From positions 1 through 10,041 of the forward strand of contig JAFAWC010000633.1 in NCBI GenBank assembly GCA_019242135.1: a stretch of 10,041 bases of DNA, written 5' to 3'. Of the stretch, positions 1 through 6,588 are shown one piece after another; the first letter of the stretch is position 1; each line of letters starts with the position of its first letter. The notes beneath the pieces were generated by a model. That model saw only the letters and a list, made by a program, of their open reading frames with translations. It did not search any database and was not told the origin of the DNA. Source of the DNA: Mycobacteriaceae bacterium. Its GTDB lineage: Bacteria; Actinomycetota; Actinomycetes; Mycobacteriales; Mycobacteriaceae. Position numbers and translations under genes: made by a program.

Positions 1-10
1 GCCTTGGAAT

Positions 11-1210
<1,200 letters not shown>

Positions 1211-1212
1211 CT

Positions 1213-1218
1213 AGGGTA
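1213..1218 (-). promoter_or_regulatory. candidate -10 box of glf (leaderless layout)
   Basis: Read on the minus strand, the hexamer is TACCCT, matching the mycobacterial TANNNT -10 pattern. It ends 8 nt before the glf ATG, so transcription would begin at or next to the start codon. No ribosome-binding sequence is visible in between. The placement matches many leaderless mycobacterial genes; the assignment is by pattern only. Confidence 0.4.
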
Positions 1219-1302
1219 TCCGACCTCTGCGGCCAGGCGTGTTTCCCGCGAGGGTGACTCGTCCGGGCGATCTAGGTCGCGATTGCCTCACGATTTCATC
1301 TC

Positions 1303-1329
1303 GTCACTCTTGTCACATCTGTCACGCCA
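1303..1329 (+). promoter_or_regulatory. triple 9-bp GTCAC direct repeat, candidate response-regulator site
   Basis: GTCAC occurs at 1303, 1312 and 1321, an exact 9-bp period (units GTCACTCTT, GTCACATCT, GTCACGCCA). The array lies in the 243-bp divergent region between glf and erp, just upstream of a TACCAT hexamer. Tandem 9-bp GTCACAgcg-like repeats are reported as binding sites of the response regulator MtrA at oriC and fbpB of M. tuberculosis. Control of erp (or glf) by MtrA is inferred from that resemblance. The three copies agree in the GTCAC core but vary in the last four bases. Confidence 0.5.
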
Positions 1330-1330
1330 G

Positions 1331-1336
1331 TACCAT
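1331..1336 (+). promoter_or_regulatory. candidate -10 box for erp
   Basis: TACCAT fits TANNNT and lies directly after the GTCAC array. A TTGTCA resembling a -35 box lies at 1310-1315, inside the array, but the 15-bp spacer is short. Use of this promoter would give a leader of roughly 105 nt before the erp GTG. This is a weak assignment. Confidence 0.25.
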
Positions 1337-1435
1337 CGAAAACGTCGAGATCGGTGGATACGGCGCACGGCCGTGGCCGCAGATGTCGGCACCTATTCGC
1401 ACCTACTACCCAGACGATTCACTTGTCCAGATATT

Positions 1436-1442
1436 GAGGAGA
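1436..1442 (+). promoter_or_regulatory. ribosome binding site of erp
   Basis: GAGGAGA is a strong Shine-Dalgarno match, five bases before the GTG at 1448. It settles the start: the same frame stays open upstream to an ATG at 1283, which would place 55 non-signal residues before a clear signal peptide. Confidence 0.8.
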
Positions 1443-1447
1443 CTTCC

Positions 1448-2413
1448 GTGCCGAACCGACGTCGACGCAAGCTCTCGACAGCCATGAGCGCAGTCGCCGC
1501 CCTGGCCGTCGCAAGTCCGTTCGCTGTGACCGCGGTGTCCGGGATGACCGCGAGCAGCAAGCCCACGCCCCAACAGCACGACTTCGTGCAAGCCGCGATG
1601 GTCACCGACCTGCCCGGCGAGATAATGTCCGCGCTGCAGTCGAGCCTGTCGCAGTTCGGCATCGTCGTGCCCAACGTGGCGTCGGGCATCCTGAGTCCGT
1701 CCAGCACGCCGGCCAGCTCGGCGCTCACGCCCGGCGGGTTGAGCGCCACGCCCGGCGGCCTGACCAGCCCGGCTGCCACCGCGACCACCCCGGGGCTCAC
1801 CGCCACGACGCCCGGCCTGACACCGGCCGTGACGCCGGGGCTCACGACGCCCACCACTCCCGGTGCCGCGGCGCCGACGTCGCTGACCGATCCGTCGCTG
1901 ACCAACCCGGCGCTGACCCCCGGCACCAGCCCCGCGGCGACCCCCGCGGCAACACTGCCCGGCGTGACCCCGGGCACGCCGACCACCCCGACTACCCCGA
2001 ACATCCCCGGGTTGTCGACGACCACCCCCGGCTTGACGACACCGGCGACCGCGGCTAACCCGGCGCTGACAAGCCCGCTGGGTGCGACCACACCCGGGGC
2101 CACCGGGGTGCCCGGCCAGGTTCCCATCAGCGCGCCGGTGGCCGGGGACCCGCTCTCGGGCACCTACCCGATCCTGGGCGATCCATCGCTCGCCGGCCCT
2201 GTTGGTAGTGCCGCACCGGCGGCGGCGGCGGCGCCCAGCGGCGGCCTAATGCAGGATCTGTCCCAGGCGGCGTCGCAGCTTGGCGCCAGCCAGGCGATCG
2301 ACCTGTTGAAGGGTGTCGTGGTGCCCTCGATCATGCAGGCGATCAAGTCGGCGTCCACGGCAGCGCCGGCGGCGGTCCCGGCGGCGGTCCCGGCACCCGC
2401 GCCGACCCCCTAG
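1448..2413 (+). CDS. erp: exported repetitive surface protein Erp (PirG)
   Basis: Erp is a secreted, wall-associated mycobacterial surface protein. In M. tuberculosis it is a known virulence factor with no enzymatic activity assigned. The 321-residue product starts at GTG 1448. Its N-terminus MPNRRRRKLSTAMSAVAALA is a basic plus hydrophobic signal peptide, nearly identical to what I recall for M. tuberculosis Erp. A conserved N-terminal segment follows (about 40-82, with DLPGEIMSALQ and LSQFGIVVP). Then comes a low-complexity core rich in Pro, Gly, Thr, Leu and Ala (about 93-225) containing PGLT-type repeats. A C-terminal domain begins at about 233 with GTYPILGDPSL and contains LGASQAIDLLKGV and VPSIMQAIKS. 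The tail is Ala/Pro-rich. The core repeat number and sequence vary widely between species; here the repeats are degenerate. It is divergent from glf and ends in a strong hairpin, so it is probably monocistronic. Confidence 0.95.
   Translation: MPNRRRRKLSTAMSAVAALAVASPFAVTAVSGMTASSKPTPQQHDFVQAAMVTDLPGEIMSALQSSLSQFGIVVPNVASGILSPSSTPASSALTPGGLSATPGGLTSPAATATTPGLTATTPGLTPAVTPGLTTPTTPGAAAPTSLTDPSLTNPALTPGTSPAATPAATLPGVTPGTPTTPTTPNIPGLSTTTPGLTTPATAANPALTSPLGATTPGATGVPGQVPISAPVAGDPLSGTYPILGDPSLAGPVGSAAPAAAAAPSGGLMQDLSQAASQLGASQAIDLLKGVVVPSIMQAIKSASTAAPAAVPAAVPAPAPTP
1724..2118 (+). repeat. degenerate PGLT-type repeat core of erp
   Basis: About 130 residues are built from variants of a five- to seven-residue unit such as TPGLT, TTPGLTA, NPALT and PGLTTP. 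The underlying DNA is an irregular series of cgcccGGcctgac and ccgGGGctcac variants, so the units have diverged and no long perfect tandem tract remains. Homologous Erp proteins carry species-specific numbers of PGLTS-like units in the same place. Confidence 0.75.
2369..2392 (+). repeat. 12-bp tandem duplication in the erp tail
   Basis: GCGGCGGTCCCG occurs twice in a row and encodes AAVPAAVP within the Ala/Pro-rich C-terminus. It keeps the frame and looks like slippage. Confidence 0.8.
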
Positions 2414-2428
2414 ACCCATCGGCGAGAC

Positions 2429-2464
2429 GGCATCGCAGAGTCGGGCCCTTGACTCTGCGGTGCC
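2429..2464 (+). terminator. intrinsic-type hairpin after erp
   Basis: A 14-bp stem (left arm 2429-2442, right arm 2451-2464) contains one G-U-type pair and encloses an 8-nt loop. It starts 15 bases after the erp stop. No uridine tract follows (gttgccgg), which is common for mycobacterial terminator hairpins. It separates erp from the downstream amidase gene in the same orientation. Confidence 0.75.
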
Positions 2465-2488
2465 GTTGCCGGGTGTGTCGAAACAGCG

Positions 2489-2511
2489 GTAACTGTAGCC
2501 TCATACGTAAC
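2489..2511 (+). promoter_or_regulatory. promoter region of the amidase gene with two GTAAC elements
   Basis: GTAAC occurs at 2489 and 2507, 18 bp apart, with a TANNNT hexamer (TAGCCT, 2496-2501) between them. The start codon is at 2522, so transcription from this box would leave only a short leader. GTAAC-type repeats are bound by MtrA homologues in other actinobacteria; a regulatory role here is only a suggestion. Confidence 0.25.
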
Positions 2512-2521
2512 ATCGCTCTCT

Positions 2522-4126
2522 GTGGCGTTCCGCCGTCCCCCGCCGTCGCTGCTGTACACCGCAGTCGCGGCGAGTGTGGTGCTGCTGCCGTCAGCCATCA
2601 GCGGCCCGCCCGCCCAGCGTGCGCCGAGCCCGCCCGCGGCCACCGAGACGGCACTGATCGAGCACCCGCTGACCGACCTCGGGCCCGGTGAAACGATCCG
2701 TGAGGTCCGCCAGCCCACACCGTTCTCGCTGGTGGCCCTCACCGGCCTCGATTTCACCGGCGCTGCGCGGGTGCGCGCGCAGCGTCCCGACGGCAGTTGG
2801 GGGCCCTGGTATGCGACGTACAACCTCGGGTTCGAGGGGCCCGATGGCAGCCCCCCGCAGGGTGGCACCGAACCGGTGTTCGTCGGGCGCACCACCGCGG
2901 TGCAAATCGCGATCGACCGCCCCGCCGAGGTGGCACGGGTCGGCCCCGAGGGACCCCGGCCCGGGCTTGGCTACATTCCCGCCAACGTCGAGCAGCCGTT
3001 CGGGCAGAACGTCAACGCGGTGCTGATCACCCCACCTCAGGCGCCCGGCGACCAGTTCTCGCTGCCCACTGCGATTACCCCGCCGGGACAGCCCCCGGCG
3101 ATCATCAGCCGCCAGCAGTGGGGCGCCGACGAGTCGATACGGTGCGGAGCACCCAAGTACGACAACGGGGTTCGCGCCGCCGTCGTCCACCACACCGCCG
3201 GCAGCAACGACTACTCCCCGCAGGACTCCGCCGAGATCGTGCGGGCGATCTACGCCTACCACACCCGCACGCTGGGCTGGTGCGACATCGCGTACAACGC
3301 GCTGGTGGACAAGTATGGCCAGGTGTTCGAGGGCCGGTACGGCGGTATCACGAAGGCCGTCGAGGGCTCGCACACCGGCGGCTTCAACGTCAACACCTGG
3401 GGCGTCGCCATGATGGGGGATTTCAGCGTCGTGCCGCCCACCCCGATTCAGTTGCGGACCACTGCGCGACTGATCGGGTGGCGGCTGGGGCTGGACGGAG
3501 TAGACCCGCGGGGCACCGTCACGCTGACGTCGGAGGGCAGCTCTTTCACGCGATATCCGTTCGGTGCGCCGGCGACGCTGCCGGCGATCTTCACGCACCG
3601 CGATGTCGGGAACACCGAATGCCCGGGCAACGCCGCGTACGCGCAGATGGACCAGCTGCGCGACATCGCCGCCCGGTTCAATCAGCCACCCGGCCCGCAG
3701 GATCTGGCCGACGCGCTGCAGGGTGGCGCGATCTATGCCCGGTGGCAAGCGATGGGCGGCATGAACGGCGAGCTGGGCGCGCCGACCTCGCCGGAGTCGG
3801 CTGCCGACGGGGCCGCCCGTTATGTGCGCTTCGCGCACGGCGCGGTCTACTGGTCGCCGCAGACCGGCGCGCAGCCCCTCGGCGGCGCGATCTACGACGC
3901 GTGGGCCTCGCTCGGTTACGAGCATGGCCCGCTGGGACTGCCGACAAGCGGCGAGGTCGAAGAGCCGGAGTGGATCGTGCAGAACTTCCAGCACGGCACG
4001 CTGAACTTCGATCGGGACAAGGGCCGGGTGATCCAGGTGATCGACGGGGTCGCCTACGAACTGCCCCCGCCGGATCCGAGCGGGCCGCCCCCGCAGGTCG
4101 AACGGTTCAGCGCAATCATCGGGTAA
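2522..4126 (+). CDS. secreted N-acetylmuramoyl-L-alanine amidase with LGFP repeats (Rv3811 homologue)
   Basis: This is a probable peptidoglycan hydrolase cutting the MurNAc-L-alanine bond outside the membrane. The 534-residue product begins at GTG 2522 with a short basic and hydrophobic signal sequence (about 1-28). An N-terminal beta-rich region (about 45-170) of unknown role contains GSWGPWY. The zinc amidase (PGRP/Amidase_2) domain spans about 192-390: VVHHTAG (221-227) and THRDVG (358-363) supply histidine zinc ligands. Cys367 in TECPG is the third ligand. Tyr258 in DIAYNALVDKYG and Thr365 fit the catalytic positions of the T7 lysozyme/PGRP family, so it looks active. Two LGFP-type repeats follow (LGAPTS, 418-423, and LGLPTSGE, 471-478), with FAHGAVYW between them. 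Such repeats are thought to anchor proteins to the mycolate-rich wall. No clear Shine-Dalgarno is seen. In M. tuberculosis Rv3811 is annotated 'csp'. Confidence 0.9.
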   Translation: MAFRRPPPSLLYTAVAASVVLLPSAISGPPAQRAPSPPAATETALIEHPLTDLGPGETIREVRQPTPFSLVALTGLDFTGAARVRAQRPDGSWGPWYATYNLGFEGPDGSPPQGGTEPVFVGRTTAVQIAIDRPAEVARVGPEGPRPGLGYIPANVEQPFGQNVNAVLITPPQAPGDQFSLPTAITPPGQPPAIISRQQWGADESIRCGAPKYDNGVRAAVVHHTAGSNDYSPQDSAEIVRAIYAYHTRTLGWCDIAYNALVDKYGQVFEGRYGGITKAVEGSHTGGFNVNTWGVAMMGDFSVVPPTPIQLRTTARLIGWRLGLDGVDPRGTVTLTSEGSSFTRYPFGAPATLPAIFTHRDVGNTECPGNAAYAQMDQLRDIAARFNQPPGPQDLADALQGGAIYARWQAMGGMNGELGAPTSPESAADGAARYVRFAHGAVYWSPQTGAQPLGGAIYDAWASLGYEHGPLGLPTSGEVEEPEWIVQNFQHGTLNFDRDKGRVIQVIDGVAYELPPPDPSGPPPQVERFSAIIG

Positions 4127-4127
4127 C

Positions 4128-4943
4128 TCACAGCCACCAGCGTTCCAGCACCCGCGCCACCCCGTCGTCGGTGTTAGGCGCCGTGGTCTCGTCGGCCACC
4201 GCCACGACCTCCGGATGAGCGTTGCCCATCGCGACCCCGTGACCCGCCCACGCGAGCATCGCAACGTCGTTGGGCATGTCGCCGAAGGCCACGACGTCGT
4301 CGGCGGCGATGCCCAGCGGGCGGGCCAGCTCCTGGATCCCGGTGGCCTTGCTGATCCCGAGCGGCACGATTTCGATCAGGCCGTTGTCGGTCGAGTAGGT
4401 GATCTCACCTTCGGTGCCCACATGCTGGGCCAGGACGGCGGCCATCTCGGTGCTGCGGGCGCCGGCCTTGCGGATCAGCAGCTTCACCGCGGGCGCGCTG
4501 AGCAGGTCGGCGAGCGACACCTCGGTGTTGTCGGGGTTCAGCCAGGCGTGTTCGTAGCCGGGTGAGCTGACGAACTGCGGAGTGGCCGCATCGTGCGCGC
4601 TGCGACCCACCCGCTCGACGGCCAGCCCGACGCCGGGTATCGCCCGGGCGGCGAGGTCGGCGAGCCGGGCGAGGGTCTCGACGGACAGGGTGCGCGCCGA
4701 CACGATCCGGTCCCTGCCCGGGTCGTAGAGCACCGCTCCGTTGGCGCACACCGCCATCGGGGCGAATCCCAACGCATCGACGACCGGTGCGATCCAGCGC
4801 GGCGGGCGACCGGTGGCCAGCACGAACGTCGTGCCGTCCGCAATGGCCGCGCCAACAGCGTCGCGAGTGCGGGAAGTGACGGTCTCGTCGTCGTCGAGCA
4901 GGGTGCCGTCCACGTCGCTGGCGATCAGCGATGGCGGGTTCAA
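4128..4943 (-). CDS. HAD-superfamily Cof-type phosphatase (Rv3813c homologue)
   Basis: This is a cytosolic magnesium-dependent phosphohydrolase of the HAD IIB (Cof) class; the substrate is unknown, and members usually act on sugar phosphates or small phosphorylated metabolites. All four HAD motifs are intact in 271 residues. DVDGT holds the nucleophile Asp10 and acid/base Asp12; Thr44 lies in LATGR, Lys199 in SKATG, and GDMPND (221-226) binds Mg. The C2-type cap lies between residues of about 85 and 190. The start is TTG at 4943, supported by AGGAG (4953-4949) five bases upstream. The start overlaps the stop of the preceding acyltransferase gene in the string TTGA, which predicts translational coupling. 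It is the last gene of a three-gene minus-strand operon. Its stop is one base from that of the convergent amidase gene. Confidence 0.92.
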   Translation of the reverse strand: MNPPSLIASDVDGTLLDDDETVTSRTRDAVGAAIADGTTFVLATGRPPRWIAPVVDALGFAPMAVCANGAVLYDPGRDRIVSARTLSVETLARLADLAARAIPGVGLAVERVGRSAHDAATPQFVSSPGYEHAWLNPDNTEVSLADLLSAPAVKLLIRKAGARSTEMAAVLAQHVGTEGEITYSTDNGLIEIVPLGISKATGIQELARPLGIAADDVVAFGDMPNDVAMLAWAGHGVAMGNAHPEVVAVADETTAPNTDDGVARVLERWWL

Positions 4944-5710
4944 TCTCGCTCCTGCGCCGCTTGCTTGCGTTCTTCTTGCTTGCGGGCCCGCTCAGCCAGC
5001 TCCGCCTCGTCGAGCTGCTTGGCCTCATCCATCGTCGGCGCGCTGCCCCCCAGTCGCCGGGGCACCCAGTACGCGCCCGGCGGATGCGCATAACCAAGTT
5101 GGGCGCGCTGCAACAGCTCTGTCATCGCCTCCCGGAGCGCGGCATCGGTCTGCTCGACGCTCACCGTGGGTCGCAGCGGCTCGCCGACGATCAACGTGAT
5201 CGGCACGCGATTGCGGAACAGCTTGCGCGGATGGTCCTTCGTCCACATCCGATGCGCCCCCCACACGATCATCGGGATGATCGGAACCCCCGCCTCGCGG
5301 GCCATCCGCGCTGCGCCGGTCTTGAACTCCTTGAGCTCGAAGCTGCGACTGATCGTGGCCTCCGGATACACACCCACGAGTTCGCCCTCCCGCAACCGCT
5401 CCACCGCGGCCGTGTACGCGCCGGAGCCGGCGCGCCGGTCGACCGCAATCATGTGGGAGTGGCGCATCAGGAAGCCGACGATCTTTACCTCGTTCATCTC
5501 GGCCTTGATCATGAAGCGCAGTCGGCGTTTGCGCCGGTAGACGGCGAGCGCCGCGGGCATCCAGTCGACGTAGCTGGTGTGGTTGATCGCGATGACGCCG
5601 CCGCCGGCCGTAGGAATGTTCTCTAAGCCGTAGTAGGTGATTCTGGGTCCGACGGTCGCGACGGTGCTCGCCACGGAGATTTCCAGGAATCGGAAGACAG
5701 GCTCGGCCAT
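4940..5710 (-). CDS. PlsC-type acyltransferase A (Rv3814c-Rv3816c family)
   Basis: This is a probable membrane-associated acyltransferase of the 1-acylglycerol-3-phosphate acyltransferase family, moving an acyl chain from a CoA or ACP carrier to a lipid hydroxyl; the acceptor is unknown. The 256-residue product has the catalytic motif NHTSYVD (His44, Asp49). It also has the substrate-binding YPEATIS (115-121), where the usual EGT is EAT. The block VPIIPMIVWG (142-151) corresponds to the late conserved motif. A basic KRRLRF patch is at 61-66. The C-terminus (about 224-256) is a charged helix rich in Glu, Arg, Lys and Ala. The start is ATG 5710, with GGAG (5718-5721) seven bases upstream; the frame is open further upstream but only as the shadow of acyltransferase B. 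It begins 4 bp after acyltransferase B stops and overlaps the HAD gene start. Confidence 0.92.
   Translation of the reverse strand: MAEPVFRFLEISVASTVATVGPRITYYGLENIPTAGGGVIAINHTSYVDWMPAALAVYRRKRRLRFMIKAEMNEVKIVGFLMRHSHMIAVDRRAGSGAYTAAVERLREGELVGVYPEATISRSFELKEFKTGAARMAREAGVPIIPMIVWGAHRMWTKDHPRKLFRNRVPITLIVGEPLRPTVSVEQTDAALREAMTELLQRAQLGYAHPPGAYWVPRRLGGSAPTMDEAKQLDEAELAERARKQEERKQAAQERD
4949..4953 (-). promoter_or_regulatory. ribosome binding site of the HAD gene
   Basis: AGGAG on the minus strand lies five bases before the TTG start at 4943, inside the end of the acyltransferase gene. It justifies choosing the unusual TTG codon, and no better ATG or GTG is placed nearby. Confidence 0.7.
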
Positions 5711-5714
5711 GGGG

Positions 5715-6491
5715 TTACTCCAGTTGTCCGGCCTGTCGTTGGGTGCCGGCGCGGCGGGCGGCGCGCTCGGCTGCTTCTTCGGCGTCCATCCGGGCCGCCT
5801 CGGCCAGCGACGGCGCCCCGCCGCCGAGTCGATGGGGGACCCAGAATTCTCCCGGCGGATGCGGCCCGTACTCGTCTTGCACCCGCTCCAGCAGATGCTG
5901 CATGCGCGAGTGCAGCAACCCGGTGAGTTCCGGCGCGGGCAGGGTCGGCGGGATAGGTTCTCCGACGGCCACGCTGATCGGCACCTTCGGCCGCCACATC
6001 TTGCGCGGATGGCCTTTCGTCCAAACGCGCTGGGCCCCCCAGACGATGTGCGGAACGATCGGCACATCAGCGTCCAGCGCCATCCGGGCAGCCCCGGACT
6101 TGAACTCCTTGATCTCGAAGCTCCGGCTGATCGTGGCTTCTGGATAGACGCCGACGAGCTCACCGGCCCTGAGTGCCTGGCAGGCCTTCTCGAAGGACTC
6201 CGCGCCGCTCTCCCTGTCGACCGAGATGTGGCGCAGGCTGCGCATGATCGGACCGGTCAGCTTGCTGTCGAACACTTCTCTCTTGGCCATGAACCGCACC
6301 TTGCGGCCAAGATGCTGCTTGTACGCCGGCAACCCGGCGAAGGTGAAATCGAAATAGCTGGTGTGGTTGATCGCGATGACCGCGCCGCCGGTGGCGGGCA
6401 GGTGCTCCACCCCGCTGACGTTGAACGTCAGCCCCTGTATCCGCCATACCAGGCGGGCGGCCTGGATGACGGTGGCGTACACCGGTTCCAC
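5715..6491 (-). CDS. PlsC-type acyltransferase B (Rv3814c-Rv3816c family)
   Basis: This is a paralogue of the next gene in the operon and shares its family reaction, with an unknown acceptor. The 258-residue product has NHTSYFD (His43, Asp48) and YPEATIS (116-122). It is nearly identical to acyltransferase A across the GELVGVYPEATISRSFE block and the HPPG.[FY]WVP signature near residue 212. The pair look like an old tandem duplication. I place the start at GTG 6491, giving MEPVYATV, which aligns with MAEPVFRF of the paralogue. A GTG at 6539 would add 16 residues without counterpart and would run through a palindromic operator-like site. No Shine-Dalgarno precedes 6491, but TAGTCT lies 7 nt upstream, so it may be leaderless. 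It is the first gene of the operon; M. tuberculosis has a third such gene here. Confidence 0.9.
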   Translation of the reverse strand: MEPVYATVIQAARLVWRIQGLTFNVSGVEHLPATGGAVIAINHTSYFDFTFAGLPAYKQHLGRKVRFMAKREVFDSKLTGPIMRSLRHISVDRESGAESFEKACQALRAGELVGVYPEATISRSFEIKEFKSGAARMALDADVPIVPHIVWGAQRVWTKGHPRKMWRPKVPISVAVGEPIPPTLPAPELTGLLHSRMQHLLERVQDEYGPHPPGEFWVPHRLGGGAPSLAEAARMDAEEAAERAARRAGTQRQAGQLE

Positions 6492-6498
6492 GTCCGCA

Positions 6499-6504
6499 AG
6501 ACTA
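6499..6504 (-). promoter_or_regulatory. candidate -10 box of the acyltransferase operon
   Basis: Read on the minus strand the hexamer is TAGTCT, a TANNNT match, ending 7 nt before GTG 6491. This is the spacing expected if transcription starts at the start codon. It supports the shorter start of acyltransferase B. Confidence 0.4.
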
Positions 6505-6523
6505 GTGCTCGCGTGCGGCACGC

Positions 6524-6545
6524 CGGACGGTGACGTCACCTGCCG
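6524..6545. promoter_or_regulatory. 12-bp perfect palindrome in the divergent promoter region, candidate operator
   Basis: GGTGACGTCACC (6529-6540) is a perfect palindrome. Flanking CGG (6524-6526) and CCG (6543-6545) extend the symmetry to 22 bp with two mismatched positions per side. It lies between the acyltransferase operon (start 6491) and the MBL-Rieske gene (start 6589), just upstream of a TAAGCT hexamer at 6547-6552. This geometry suits a dimeric repressor affecting both promoters. No regulator gene is in the window. Confidence 0.5.
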
Positions 6546-6546
6546 T

Positions 6547-6552
6547 TAAGCT
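6547..6552 (+). promoter_or_regulatory. candidate -10 box of the MBL-Rieske gene
   Basis: TAAGCT fits TANNNT and lies seven bases after the 12-bp palindrome. Transcription from it would give a leader of about 30 nt carrying the Shine-Dalgarno. No convincing -35 box is seen. Confidence 0.3.
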
Positions 6553-6575
6553 GGGCAGGGGCAACACGGAGCTAC

Positions 6576-6583
6576 AGAGAGGG
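6576..6583 (+). promoter_or_regulatory. ribosome binding site of the MBL-Rieske gene
   Basis: AGAGAGGG lies five bases before GTG 6589 and fixes that start. Confidence 0.7.
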
Positions 6584-6588
6584 CATTT

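Noticed and set aside
1283..1447. Upstream extension of erp to an ATG
   Set aside because: It would put 55 residues before a clear signal peptide, and the GTG at 1448 has a strong Shine-Dalgarno.
1393..2163. Minus-strand frame opposite the erp repeats, giving a Val/Gly/Pro repetitive protein
   Set aside because: The repetitive look only reflects the erp repeat DNA read backwards; it could be mistaken for a PE_PGRS- or elastin-like protein.
2797..4218. 473-codon plus-strand frame inside the amidase gene
   Set aside because: It is an Arg/Ala/Gly-rich out-of-frame translation that ends past the convergent junction; no start context or motif.
2591..4264. 557-codon open frame on the minus strand opposite the amidase gene
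   Set aside because: It is an antisense GC shadow: Arg/Gly/Val-rich, with no domain seen, and it runs into the convergent HAD gene. The sense protein has complete amidase and LGFP motifs.
5711..6163. N-terminal extension of acyltransferase A
   Set aside because: It lies wholly within acyltransferase B in another frame, is Arg/Ser/Pro-rich, and the ATG at 5710 has GGAG and aligns with the paralogue.
6492..6539. Longer start of acyltransferase B at GTG 6539
   Set aside because: The 16 extra residues have no counterpart in the paralogue and would cover the promoter box and palindrome. It is not excluded.
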